This document shows, piece after piece, positions 29,573 to 37,289 of a stretch of DNA of 64,000 bases (positions are counted from its first letter, which is position 1; each line of letters begins with the position of its first letter). Source of the stretch: Ralstonia sp. ASV6 (GTDB lineage: Bacteria; Pseudomonadota; Gammaproteobacteria; Burkholderiales; Burkholderiaceae); assembly GCF_016429285.1 (NCBI RefSeq), contig NZ_JAELUI010000003.1, positions 1 through 64,000 of the forward strand, in the 5' to 3' direction. The translations under genes and the position numbers were made by a program. Below the pieces are notes generated by a model, which searched no databases, was not told the DNA's origin, and saw only the letters and a program-made list of their open reading frames with translations.

Positions 29573-30004
29573 TCACTGCCTGAACTGCACGTTGACGATG
29601 GTGGAGTTCTGGATCAGCACGTTCGCTCCGGTGTTCTGGATGACCGTGGGGATCCCGGCAGCGTTGGCGAACGAGCCACCGCCCACGATGTTCGAACCCG
29701 TCGCCACGTTGACTGCGGTGTCGTTGCTCACCGTGCCGGACAGCCGTGCATCGTTGACGGTCTGGTACAGGTCCTGCGTCCCACCGCGATAGCCTTCAAG
29801 CTTGTCTGCATCGATCGCGTGACCAAACCCAGGCACCGACGCGGGCGCGGCGACCGGGGGACGCACCGCTTCCACGTTGGCTGTCTGAAGATCGTTCGCG
29901 ACCGGCGCATCCTCCGCTGCCGTCACCGCCGTTGCCGGCAACACCACCAGGCCGCACGCCAGGAGCCATGCCGCCCATCCTGCTGCTGTTCTGTCGGATC
30001 GCAT
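29573..30004 (-). CDS. Exported Fap-locus protein with double-glycine motif (RGG), smaller
   Basis: A 143-residue protein with a signal peptide (about residues 1-30, ending TAVTAAED). Residues 66-75 read ADKLEGYRGG, a second copy of the double-glycine pattern found in the 185-residue neighbour. The mature part, RLSGTVSNDTAVNVATGSN then TVIQNTGANVLIQNSTIVNV, matches the two end modules of the Gly-rich protein upstream but without its long linker. This suggests a short fibre subunit or nucleator related to the main subunit, as FapB is to FapC; that role is inferred. GGGAGA lies 6 bases before the ATG. Confidence 0.75.
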   Translation of the reverse strand: MRSDRTAAGWAAWLLACGLVVLPATAVTAAEDAPVANDLQTANVEAVRPPVAAPASVPGFGHAIDADKLEGYRGGTQDLYQTVNDARLSGTVSNDTAVNVATGSNIVGGGSFANAAGIPTVIQNTGANVLIQNSTIVNVQFRQ

Positions 30005-30129
30005 CGAATATCTCCCAGATGCCCCAACCGCGGTTCCGACGGGGGCCGGACCTGGTTGCCCGGTCCGGCCCTGTCAGCCGTCGCTACCAACGTAGCGGCG
30101 GTACTTCCCCGCTCAAGCCTGATGCCGGT

Positions 30130-31431
30130 TCAGTGGCCGACATTCAGGTTGGCCTGCACATTGACGCTTTGTTGGATGAGAGAAGCAAAGCCGCTGTTTT
30201 GGTTTGCGATCATCACCCCGGCAGCCGACTGGCCGACGCTGGTCATGGCATTGGACATGTTGAACGTGCCCGCATCCACCGCCACCGTACCGCCAGCACC
30301 ACCTGTACCGCCGACTGCGCCATTGCCAACGCCACCGTTGCCAGTGCCACCGGCACCGCCTGCTGCACCCACCGCGCCCATTGCGCCCGCAGCACCGTTG
30401 CCGGCCATGGACGTAGCTGAGCCATTGGTTGCGCTGCCGTTGGTTGCGCCGCCACCTGCACCGCCGTTGCCTGCAAGGTTGGTTGCCGCGCCACCTGCTG
30501 CGCCTGCGCCGCCTGTGCTGGTGCCGGTTGCTGTGCTGGTACCAGAGCCTGCACCGCCGGTGGCCGTTGACGCACCGCTGGTGCCCGTCCCGCCGGCAGC
30601 ACCGGCGCCACCTGTCGCAGTGGCTGCGCCACCGGTTGCCGTACCGCCACCGTGGTGATTGCCGGCATTGCCACCGGTTGAGCCCGCGCCACCGCCACCA
30701 CCACCGCTGCCACCACCAGCTGCGCTGCCAGCCCCTGCCAAGCCACCCAGGCCTGCACCAAGGCTGGCCGACAGCGTGCCGGAGGCACCGCCTGCACCGC
30801 CTGCGCCGGCATTGCCATGGGCATTACCGCCATCGCCAGCACTGCCGGCAGTTGCGCTGCCGTTGGTCGCGCTGCCGTTCGTGACGTTGCCCGAGCTGCC
30901 GCCCGAACCGCCGCCGCCGCCTGCACCGCCCGCGCCACCGTTGCCGCCGCCGCCGCCCATGCCAACGCCGCCAGTACCGCGGCCACCACGGCCGCCAGCG
31001 CCGCCGTTGGCAGAGCCGCCGTTATTGGTAGCGATGTTGCCGATGCCAGATACGCTGAGGTTGGTCACCGTGCCTTCCAGCTTGGAGATGGCAATGGCTT
31101 TGCTGGAGTTGAAGGCATCGCTGAAGGTTGCGGTTGAAGTGCTGCCATTGTTGGCAGCCGCGGTGCCGTAGCCGGAGGCAGTGGAAGCACCGCTGTTGTC
31201 GCGGTCGTTGCCTTGGCTTTGGTTGTTGTGTTGATTGGAATTGTCAGTCGCTTTGGTTTTCGTGTGGGTACTGCTGTCCGTGCTGGTTGTGGTCGTGGTG
31301 TTGGTGATGGTGGACGTGTTGGTCTGGGTCTGAGTCCCCGGGCCTGACGCCGAATTCCCGATATCAGCCAGTGCAACGCCTGAGACCCCCAATCCCATGG
31401 CGATCGCGGTGGCCAGTAAGGTCTTCTTCAT
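30130..31431 (-). CDS. Gly/Ala-rich exported fibre-like protein (FapC-like candidate)
   Basis: A 433-residue low-complexity protein. Residues 1-22 form a clear signal peptide (MKKTLLATAIAMGLGV, cleaved after VALA). Residues 23-100 are Thr/Ser/Asn/Gln-rich; about 101-142 form a first module (TFSDAFNSSKAIAISKLEGT, then VTNLSVSGIGNIA). Residues about 143-379 are a Gly/Ala linker with repeated NGSATNGSAT and GGAGG units; 380-433 form a last module ending SGFASLIQQSVNVQANL. Two ordered modules split by a flexible linker resemble the FapC layout. It could alternatively be mistaken for a PE_PGRS-like protein because of composition. GGAG lies close to the ATG. Probably the first gene of the minus-strand Fap-like unit. 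Confidence 0.72.
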   Translation of the reverse strand: MKKTLLATAIAMGLGVSGVALADIGNSASGPGTQTQTNTSTITNTTTTTSTDSSTHTKTKATDNSNQHNNQSQGNDRDNSGASTASGYGTAAANNGSTSTATFSDAFNSSKAIAISKLEGTVTNLSVSGIGNIATNNGGSANGGAGGRGGRGTGGVGMGGGGGNGGAGGAGGGGGSGGSSGNVTNGSATNGSATAGSAGDGGNAHGNAGAGGAGGASGTLSASLGAGLGGLAGAGSAAGGGSGGGGGGAGSTGGNAGNHHGGGTATGGAATATGGAGAAGGTGTSGASTATGGAGSGTSTATGTSTGGAGAAGGAATNLAGNGGAGGGATNGSATNGSATSMAGNGAAGAMGAVGAAGGAGGTGNGGVGNGAVGGTGGAGGTVAVDAGTFNMSNAMTSVGQSAAGVMIANQNSGFASLIQQSVNVQANLNVGH

Positions 31432-31537
31432 AACGCACTCCATAAAGTTGAGAGGGGCGGTTGGAAGCGCAGCCGATGGGGCCCCTGCGCTCTGCCTGTG
31501 GGAAAAAAAAACATCACCCACCCCGGGGGGCGCTGAT

Positions 31538-31553
31538 CGCATATTCAGTGCCA
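31538..31553 (-). promoter_or_regulatory. Candidate sigma-54 promoter for the Gly-rich gene
   Basis: On the minus strand TGGCACTGAATATGCG compares with the consensus TGGCACG-N4-TTGCW. The invariant GG and GC pairs are present at the correct spacing, with three mismatches elsewhere. It lies 107 bp upstream of the start codon. RpoN itself is encoded at 60526 in this window. Confidence 0.5.
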
Positions 31554-31692
31554 TCTGCTCGCGCGACTGCTCACCGCATCGCCGGAGAATTGAAAACACT
31601 GTGAAATCAATGGCTGGCGCACGCAGCGCGTGGCCGATCAAATGGAATCGTGCCAAGGCATACTCTTTTTGGAGTAGCTGTTCGTCCGATCT

Positions 31693-31724
31693 GGTTGCAG
31701 TGCTGAAACAGCAAAATTGCAACC
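31693..31724. promoter_or_regulatory. Nested inverted repeat, candidate enhancer-binding site
   Basis: GGTTGCA and TGCAACC are perfect 7-bp arms 18 bases apart; inside lies a second perfect repeat, TGCTG-AAA-CAGCA. It is centred about 155 bp upstream of the sigma-54-type motif, the usual distance for an activator site. The GTTGCA half-site recurs in the palindrome at 31900. Confidence 0.4.
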
Positions 31725-31899
31725 GCGGCGCCAGCGCTGTTCTGCCATTGGGCCAAGACCAAGAACTGGCCCGCAGATTGCGCTCACGCGGGTGTTCGAG
31801 TGCGCCCGCTTTCAGGGTGTTTCAACATGGATACATCGGCGCATCAAGGCTCACATTGCGCGAGCCGACGTTGATCAGGAGCGTGCATCCCGTCACGCA

Positions 31900-31909
31900 C
31901 GTTGCAACG
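31900..31909. promoter_or_regulatory. GTTGCAAC palindrome
   Basis: A perfect 10-bp palindrome, CGTTGCAACG, sharing the GTTGCA/TGCAAC element with the inverted repeat about 200 bp away. Possibly a second binding site for the same regulator; a 10-bp palindrome can also arise by chance. Confidence 0.25.
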
Positions 31910-32138
31910 GAATTGACACGTGATCGCGAAGAGGTGCAGCAATGCGCCAGGCATGCGCGGCGCTTTCCTGCGAGTGCCCCCTATCGGCAAGACGCATGCG
32001 GCGTCGGCGTTTCGCTTTTCACGTTCCACCTCGGGCGGACACGCGCAAAAGAATGCGCACGGCAAACATCGTCATGGCAACGACATGCCGTGCGCAACCG
32101 GTTCGCATTTCAGCGGAGAAACCGCGCGCAGCGTCTGT

Positions 32139-33866
32139 TCATGCCGTTTGTGCGACGGTCAGCTTGAGCTCGTCGATCATGCGGTCACGCATGACGAACT
32201 TCTGCACCTTGCCAGTGACCGTCATCGGCATCTCGGTGACAAAGCGGATGTAGCGCGGGACCTTGTAGTGCGCGATCTGGCCTTTGCAGAATTCGCGAAT
32301 CTCATCTTCCGTGGCCTGCTGGCCCGGTTTGAGCACAATCCACGCGCACACCTCTTCACCGTACTTCTGGTCGGGCACGCCAAACACGTTGACGGCCTGC
32401 ACCTTCGGGTGGCGGAAGAGGAACTCTTCGATCTCGCGCGGGTACACATTCTCGCCACCGCGAATGAGCATGTCCTTCACGCGGCCGACGATGTTGCAGT
32501 AGCCCTCGGCATCAAAGGTGGCCAGATCGCCCGTGCGCATCCAGCCGTCGTGGATGGAGTCGGCGGTCTTGGCTTCGTCATCCCAGTAGCCAAGCATGAC
32601 CGAATAGCCCTTGGTCCAGAGCTCGCCCTTCTCGCCCACCGGTACGGTGTCGCCCACACCATCCACCAGCTTGACCTGCAGATGCGGCTGAATGCGGCCA
32701 ACGGTGGTCACGCGCTTGTCGAGCGGGTCCGTCACGGCGCTCTGGAACGACACGGGGCTCGTCTCCGTCATGCCATACGCGATGGTGACTTCGCGCAGGT
32801 TCAGCTCTGACACCACGCGCTTCATCACCTCGATCGGGCACGGCGATCCGGCCATGATGCCGCCACGCAGGCTCGATACGTCAAAGGTCTTGAAGTCCGG
32901 ATGATCGAGCTGCGCAATGAACATGGTCGGCACGCCGTGCAGTTGCGTGCAGCGTTCTTCCGCCACGGCGCGCAGCGTGGCGAGCGGGTCAAAAGCCTCC
33001 CCCGGGAACACCATGCACGCGCTGGTGGCGGTACACGTGAGCACCGACATGACCATGCCGAAGCAGTGGTACAGCGGCACGGGAATGCACAGTCGGTCGC
33101 CGGCCTGCAGGTTCATCGCCATGGCAACAAAGCGCGCGTTGTTGACCACGTTCATGTGCGTGAGCGTGGCGCCCTTGGGCGCACCCGTGGTGCCGCTGGT
33201 GAACTGGATGTTGATCGCGTCGTCGGGCGACAGCGTGGCGGTAATCGCATCCAACGCATCAACGGATACGCCGCCTTTGTCATCTACGCCACGCGCAATC
33301 ACGTCGGCAAAGTTGATCATGCCGGGCGTCACAGCCTCGCCCATCCGGATGACCCAGCGCAGCGCGGGCAGCTTGGCGGCGTTCAATGCCCCGGGCTGTG
33401 CGCTCGCCAGCTCGGGGGCGAGCGTTTGCAGCATCTCCAGGTAGCGCGAGGTCTTGAACGCCTCGGCCGCCACGATGGCCTTGCAGCCGACTTTGTTGAG
33501 CGCGTATTCCAGCTCCGAGAGCCGGTACGCCGGATTGATGTTGACGAGGATGAGCCCCAGGCGTGCCGTCGCAAACTGCGTGAGCACCCATTCATAGCGG
33601 TTGGGCGACCAGATGCCGATGCGGTCGCCCCGCTCCAGCCCCAGCGCATGCAGGCCAGCGGCCAGCGCATCGACCTGCGCGGCAAAATCGCGCCACGTCC
33701 AGCGCACACCCTGCTCGCGAAACACCACCGCCTCCGCGTCGGGGTAACGCTTCACCGTCGCTTCCAGCAACGCGGGCACTGTCACGTGCGCAAGCGGCAC
33801 TTCCGTATCCCCCACCACGTACGACATGCCGTTGTGTGGACGCGGGTCGAAACCTTCACCAGCCAT
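32139..33866 (-). CDS. AMP-binding acyl-CoA synthetase (medium/long-chain fatty acid ligase type)
   Basis: A 575-residue adenylate-forming enzyme. ATP motif [60 protein letters not shown] and the C-terminal catalytic-Lys region [14 protein letters not shown] are all present, and the length is normal. Such enzymes activate fatty or related carboxylic acids to acyl-CoA at the cytoplasmic face. Similarity is greatest to the fatty-acyl-CoA synthase group often written FadD3-like; chain length is not evident. GGAGGAGAC, typical of a strong ribosome site, precedes the ATG. It is divergent from the gluconokinase gene. Confidence 0.9.
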   Translation of the reverse strand: MAGEGFDPRPHNGMSYVVGDTEVPLAHVTVPALLEATVKRYPDAEAVVFREQGVRWTWRDFAAQVDALAAGLHALGLERGDRIGIWSPNRYEWVLTQFATARLGLILVNINPAYRLSELEYALNKVGCKAIVAAEAFKTSRYLEMLQTLAPELASAQPGALNAAKLPALRWVIRMGEAVTPGMINFADVIARGVDDKGGVSVDALDAITATLSPDDAINIQFTSGTTGAPKGATLTHMNVVNNARFVAMAMNLQAGDRLCIPVPLYHCFGMVMSVLTCTATSACMVFPGEAFDPLATLRAVAEERCTQLHGVPTMFIAQLDHPDFKTFDVSSLRGGIMAGSPCPIEVMKRVVSELNLREVTIAYGMTETSPVSFQSAVTDPLDKRVTTVGRIQPHLQVKLVDGVGDTVPVGEKGELWTKGYSVMLGYWDDEAKTADSIHDGWMRTGDLATFDAEGYCNIVGRVKDMLIRGGENVYPREIEEFLFRHPKVQAVNVFGVPDQKYGEEVCAWIVLKPGQQATEDEIREFCKGQIAHYKVPRYIRFVTEMPMTVTGKVQKFVMRDRMIDELKLTVAQTA

Positions 33867-34088
33867 GGACGTCTCCTCCAGTCAACGTTGGTCCTTTTGG
33901 GACCTTGTTTTGAATGATTCTTCCTACTGCGTTTGCCCGCAATTTGACGCAGCTTGACGCATTTGGCAATCCGTTCTCTGACGAACAATGACGCGGAACA
34001 ATTGCTGCACCGCAGCAGCAAAAATCTGCGGCCGGTATCGTCAACGCGCTAACATGCCGGACTGACGTTTTTGCCAGTGGGAAGCGTG

Positions 34089-34598
34089 ATGATTGTTGTA
34101 GTGATGGGTGTTTCGGGTTGCGGCAAATCGACGGTGGGCCAGAAGATTGCCGAGCGTCTGGGCTGCGCCTTCCGAGATGGCGATGAGTTCCACAGCGAAG
34201 CCAACCGCGCCAAGATGCACGCCGGCATCCCGCTCAACGACGACGATCGCAAGCCCTGGCTCGAATCCATCCGCACCTACATGGACGAGACGACGAACGG
34301 CGGCGGATCGCTGGTCGTTGCTTGCTCCGCACTCAAGCAGCGCTACCGCGACGTGCTGCGCGGCAAGACCGGCAACACCGAGTTCGTCTACCTGAAGGGC
34401 GACTTCGATCTGCTGCAAGGCCGCCTGGCTGCCCGCAAAGACCACTTCTTCAACCCAAATCTGCTGCGCAGCCAGTTTGACGCGCTGGAAGAGCCGACTG
34501 ACGCCATCGTCGTCAACATTGCCCTGCCGCCCGAGAGCATCGTCGATGAGGCTGTCACGCAACTGCAGACACGCGCAACACATCGCCCCGCGGCCTGA
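34089..34598 (+). CDS. gntK: Gluconokinase
   Basis: A 169-residue P-loop kinase with Walker A GVSGCGKST at residues 8-16, FRDGDEFHSEANRAKMHAG (the substrate-binding DGD region), ACSALKQRYRDVLRG and FVYLKGDFDLLQGRL. These are the signatures of GntK, which phosphorylates gluconate to 6-phosphogluconate. The length is normal. The ATG at 34089 yields the usual MIVVVMGVSG start; an ATG six codons earlier is less likely. No gluconate permease or Entner-Doudoroff gene is adjacent. The gene ends 12 bp from the convergent HExxH-like gene. Confidence 0.94.
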   Translation: MIVVVMGVSGCGKSTVGQKIAERLGCAFRDGDEFHSEANRAKMHAGIPLNDDDRKPWLESIRTYMDETTNGGGSLVVACSALKQRYRDVLRGKTGNTEFVYLKGDFDLLQGRLAARKDHFFNPNLLRSQFDALEEPTDAIVVNIALPPESIVDEAVTQLQTRATHRPAA

Positions 34599-34610
34599 CC
34601 CTCGGGCGCG

Positions 34611-35423
34611 CTAGCTGCGCACAAGCTGCTGTAGCACGGCTTGCACTGCGCCGTTGCAGACTCGGCTCATGCGGTCCTGCTCTTGCGGCGTATCGATCTG
34701 TTCGTGCGCCTGCAAGCCCAGTTGGATGAGCGACTGCGCGCGCGGCAGCCAGTGACGCGTCAACTGTGTCTCCAACTCGGCTGCAATGCGATCCGGATCG
34801 CCAAAGTACAGCCGCCCGCCGTATTCGCGCTGGATCTCCTTGCGGATCACCTCTGCTGCACGCGGCAGCACGGCGCGGTTGACGGCCACGTGGCGCAGCT
34901 CGTGCTCGCGGATGGCGTTGTAGGCGCAGCTGCCGGGCGCGAACTCACGCGCCACCGTCACGCGAAAATCACTGAGGATCAACTCCACATCCACCGAGGG
35001 CCGCAGGCACGTGGTGGGCGGTTGGGTCGGCAGCGCGATGTAGTGCGTGGTGACGTCAAACTGCGCACCGAGCGTGGCGTAGGTTTTGCCCAGTACACGG
35101 GCGGCACGGTCGTAAGGCGGTGCCTCGGCAGTGAGCTGGCTGACGGAACGGTCATTGGTGAACGTCAACGGTGTTTCATTCGCGTGCACCGTCACGCTCA
35201 TCGGCCCGAGCTTTTCGTCGCAGATCTTCAGCCAGTAGCTCTTGGGGGCCGATGCGCTGACCGGCGTGGCAGTCCCGACCATCTGTCCGCTGCCAGCTGC
35301 CGCGGCAACGGTCTCAATGGGCGCAAACCGGACATCGGCCAACCGCGCACGGTAATGCCGCGTCCACACACCCGCGCCGGCAACGCATGCCAGCGCCAAC
35401 CCCAAAACCAACACCCGACGCAT
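34611..35423 (-). CDS. Exported protein with a metalloprotease-like HELRH motif
   Basis: A 270-residue protein with an N-terminal hydrophobic segment (VLVLGLALACVAGAGVW) that is a signal peptide or anchor. The conspicuous feature is HELRHVAVNRAVLP at about residues 173-186, an HExxH-like zinc site with an Asn at the +3 position, preceded by FAPGSCAYNAIREHE. Three other Cys are present (KICDEKLGP, TTCLRP, SRVCNGAV), which may form disulfides in the periplasm. The motif resembles DUF922-like putative peptidases, but I cannot assign a family with confidence, and HELRH lacks nothing obvious for zinc binding. Neighbours give no functional clue. Confidence 0.75.
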   Translation of the reverse strand: MRRVLVLGLALACVAGAGVWTRHYRARLADVRFAPIETVAAAAGSGQMVGTATPVSASAPKSYWLKICDEKLGPMSVTVHANETPLTFTNDRSVSQLTAEAPPYDRAARVLGKTYATLGAQFDVTTHYIALPTQPPTTCLRPSVDVELILSDFRVTVAREFAPGSCAYNAIREHELRHVAVNRAVLPRAAEVIRKEIQREYGGRLYFGDPDRIAAELETQLTRHWLPRAQSLIQLGLQAHEQIDTPQEQDRMSRVCNGAVQAVLQQLVRS

Positions 35424-35500
35424 GCTGGGCTCCCCGTCTGCGCTTGCCTGACTGGGGCGCGAGCATTCATGCGGGGCGACCGGTCAGTTCATTGGCAACA

Positions 35501-36463
35501 TCATGCCGGCGTCAGTTCCACCGGTTCTTGGTTCTCATGTTGGGCGGCGACCAGTTGTCTGATCTGCTCACCCGATCGTTTGAGCGCAATGCGCGCCTCT
35601 GGAAGGAAAGGATAGAAGATCGGCCACACGTGCGGAAGCCGGCGGCCCATTTCCACCGAAACGGATACCCCGGCCGCCTGCGCGCGCTCAGCCATTCGGA
35701 GGGTGTCATCGCGCAGCACCTCGCTTGTGCTCACGTAGCAATGCAGTGGCGGCAGACCCGCAAAGTCGGCGTACAGCGGCGACACCAGCGGGTGATCCAC
35801 CGGCATGCCCGAATCGCCCAGGTAGATCGTGGCGCCATAGGCCATCCACGCCCCGCGGAACATCACGTCGGAGTCATCGTTGTCGATCAGGCTCTGGCCG
35901 GTGGCGGCCAGGTCCGTCCACGGCGAGTAGAGAATCGCGCCGGCCGGCAGAGGGTCCCCCGCATCGCGCAGCGCCACCAGCAGCGCCAGCGCCAAGCCGC
36001 CCCCCGCCGAATCGCCCGCCACCACGATCTGCGCTGGCAGCACACCTTGCGCCAGCAACGTGCGATAGCTGGCCAGCGCGTCTTCAATGGCTGCGGGAAA
36101 CGGATGCTCGGGCGCCAGGCGGTACTCCGGCACGTGCACGCGTGAGCGCGCATGCGTGGCCAGGCCGATCGTGATGGGGCGATGCGTACGGGGGCTGCAG
36201 AAGAAGTAGCCGCCGCCGTGCAGATAGAGCACCACGGGTGGTGGGTCGTCCAGCATGTCGAGGTCGGCAGGTTCGATCCACTCGCCGGTCAGGCCGCTCC
36301 TGGCAGGCACGATGCGCCAATCCGGCGGCAACTCCACCGGCGACGGCATCTTCCGCTTCTCCGCGCCGATGCGCGTGGCAACAGGGTCAAAGGGCTCCCG
36401 CTCGGTCGGCCGCTTGATCTGCCGGCGCACTTTCCATGAGACGACCCAGTTCTGCCAACTCAT
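35501..36463 (-). CDS. Alpha/beta hydrolase, HSL-family esterase
   Basis: A 320-residue esterase/lipase of the hormone-sensitive-lipase family. The oxyanion motif HGGGYFF is at residues 82-88, the nucleophile Ser152 lies in GDSAGGG, the acid is probably Asp in STSEVLRDDT, and the His is in RLPHVWPIF. EYRLAPEHPFPAA is the family's other hallmark. Such enzymes hydrolyse short-chain esters or lactones in the cytoplasm; the natural substrate is unknown. The start at 36463 was chosen over an ATG at 36529, which adds unrelated residues. Confidence 0.92.
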   Translation of the reverse strand: MSWQNWVVSWKVRRQIKRPTEREPFDPVATRIGAEKRKMPSPVELPPDWRIVPARSGLTGEWIEPADLDMLDDPPPVVLYLHGGGYFFCSPRTHRPITIGLATHARSRVHVPEYRLAPEHPFPAAIEDALASYRTLLAQGVLPAQIVVAGDSAGGGLALALLVALRDAGDPLPAGAILYSPWTDLAATGQSLIDNDDSDVMFRGAWMAYGATIYLGDSGMPVDHPLVSPLYADFAGLPPLHCYVSTSEVLRDDTLRMAERAQAAGVSVSVEMGRRLPHVWPIFYPFLPEARIALKRSGEQIRQLVAAQHENQEPVELTPA

Positions 36464-36563
36464 CGCGCGGCCCTCAACAGCAAAATTCCAGCCTAGCGAG
36501 GATGCGTTGCCCAGACAATCGGTTCGCACCCTTGTTTGTACACAGTGTCGGCACTATGCGACA

Positions 36564-37256
36564 TCAAGCAACGTCTTGCGTGGCAGCCAAGGCAACGAGG
36601 CAGAGCCGCTCCATCTCGCCGATCCACACGTCGGGTGCGGGTGGCGCATCGGGCAACAGCACGCGGTAACGCCGGGCGCCCCAGATGGCCAGCAGCAATG
36701 TCTGCAGCAAGGCGTCCCCGGGCCGGGTCGGCAGGTCGGCACAGGCATCCAGTGCGTGACGCCAGGCGGCGCGCAGTTCATCGAAGAAGCGCCGGTGGTG
36801 CTTGGGCTCGGCGATGCGGTCTTCGCGCATCAACATGGCGTGGTCGAAGTACGGCGGATCGAGCGCCTGATCACCGCAGGTCAGGCGCACGAGATGGCGC
36901 ACGCGGTCGCGCCAAGGCAAATCGGCACGGTCGATCACCTCGCGCTCAATGCGCCCGAGCAGCACCTCGATGGTGTGCCGCACGTAGCCGGAGAGTAGCG
37001 CCTCCTTGTTCGGGAAGTACTCGTACAGCGTGCCGACCGAGCAGCCGGCCTCCAGCGCAACAGCGCGCGTAGTGGCAGCCTGTGCCCCGTCGCGCTGCCA
37101 AATCCGAACAAACGCGTCATAGATGGCTTGTACGGTGAACTTTGCGCGGCGCTGCGACGGCCGCTTCAGCGGCTTGGCGGGGCCTGCCGGTGCAGTGTTT
37201 TCCGCCGGCGCATTTCCGAACCCGGCGCCGGATTGCCGGCGATAGAGTGAAGCCAT
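36564..37256 (-). CDS. TetR-family transcriptional regulator
   Basis: A 230-residue regulator with an Ala/Pro-rich N-terminal extension of about 40 residues before the helix-turn-helix (TTRAVALEAGCSVGTLYEYFPNKEALLSGYV in two parts: TTRAVALEAGCSV and TLYEYFPNKEALL). The C-terminal ligand domain includes MLMREDRIAEPKHHRRFFDE. It is divergent from the DUF2855 gene, with only 33 bp between the two starts, so it most likely controls that gene and itself. The inducer is unknown. The start at 37256 is used because longer reading crosses into the neighbour. Confidence 0.88.
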   Translation of the reverse strand: MASLYRRQSGAGFGNAPAENTAPAGPAKPLKRPSQRRAKFTVQAIYDAFVRIWQRDGAQAATTRAVALEAGCSVGTLYEYFPNKEALLSGYVRHTIEVLLGRIEREVIDRADLPWRDRVRHLVRLTCGDQALDPPYFDHAMLMREDRIAEPKHHRRFFDELRAAWRHALDACADLPTRPGDALLQTLLLAIWGARRYRVLLPDAPPAPDVWIGEMERLCLVALAATQDVA

Positions 37257-37289
37257 CAGCCCATCGATCCCAAAAATGAAGGAGACACC

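Larger units (their letters stand above)
31432..32138. other. 707-bp intergenic region upstream of the Gly-rich gene
   Basis: No credible gene was found on either strand. It holds the leader of the Gly-rich gene (with a run of nine T on the minus strand), a sigma-54-type promoter, a nested inverted repeat and a separate GTTGCAAC palindrome, all reading toward the Fap-like locus. The remaining 220 bp near the acyl-CoA ligase stop show nothing I can name. Its length is unusual for this otherwise compact region and fits an enhancer-dependent promoter. Confidence 0.7.

Noticed and set aside
30240-31020. Tandem DNA repeats that might suggest a repeat array
   Set aside because: They are codon-level repeats of Gly/Ala/Asn coding sequence, irregular in length, with no CRISPR-like unique spacers.
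31500-31532. GC-rich stretch plus nine T in the leader of the Gly-rich gene, as a terminator or attenuator
   Set aside because: The hairpin arms are short and the T run lies inside the loop of the only reasonable stem, so termination is not supported.
31397-32167. A 256-codon plus-strand frame across the intergenic region
   Set aside because: It has no family features, begins antisense in the Gly-rich signal peptide and ends inside the acyl-CoA ligase gene.
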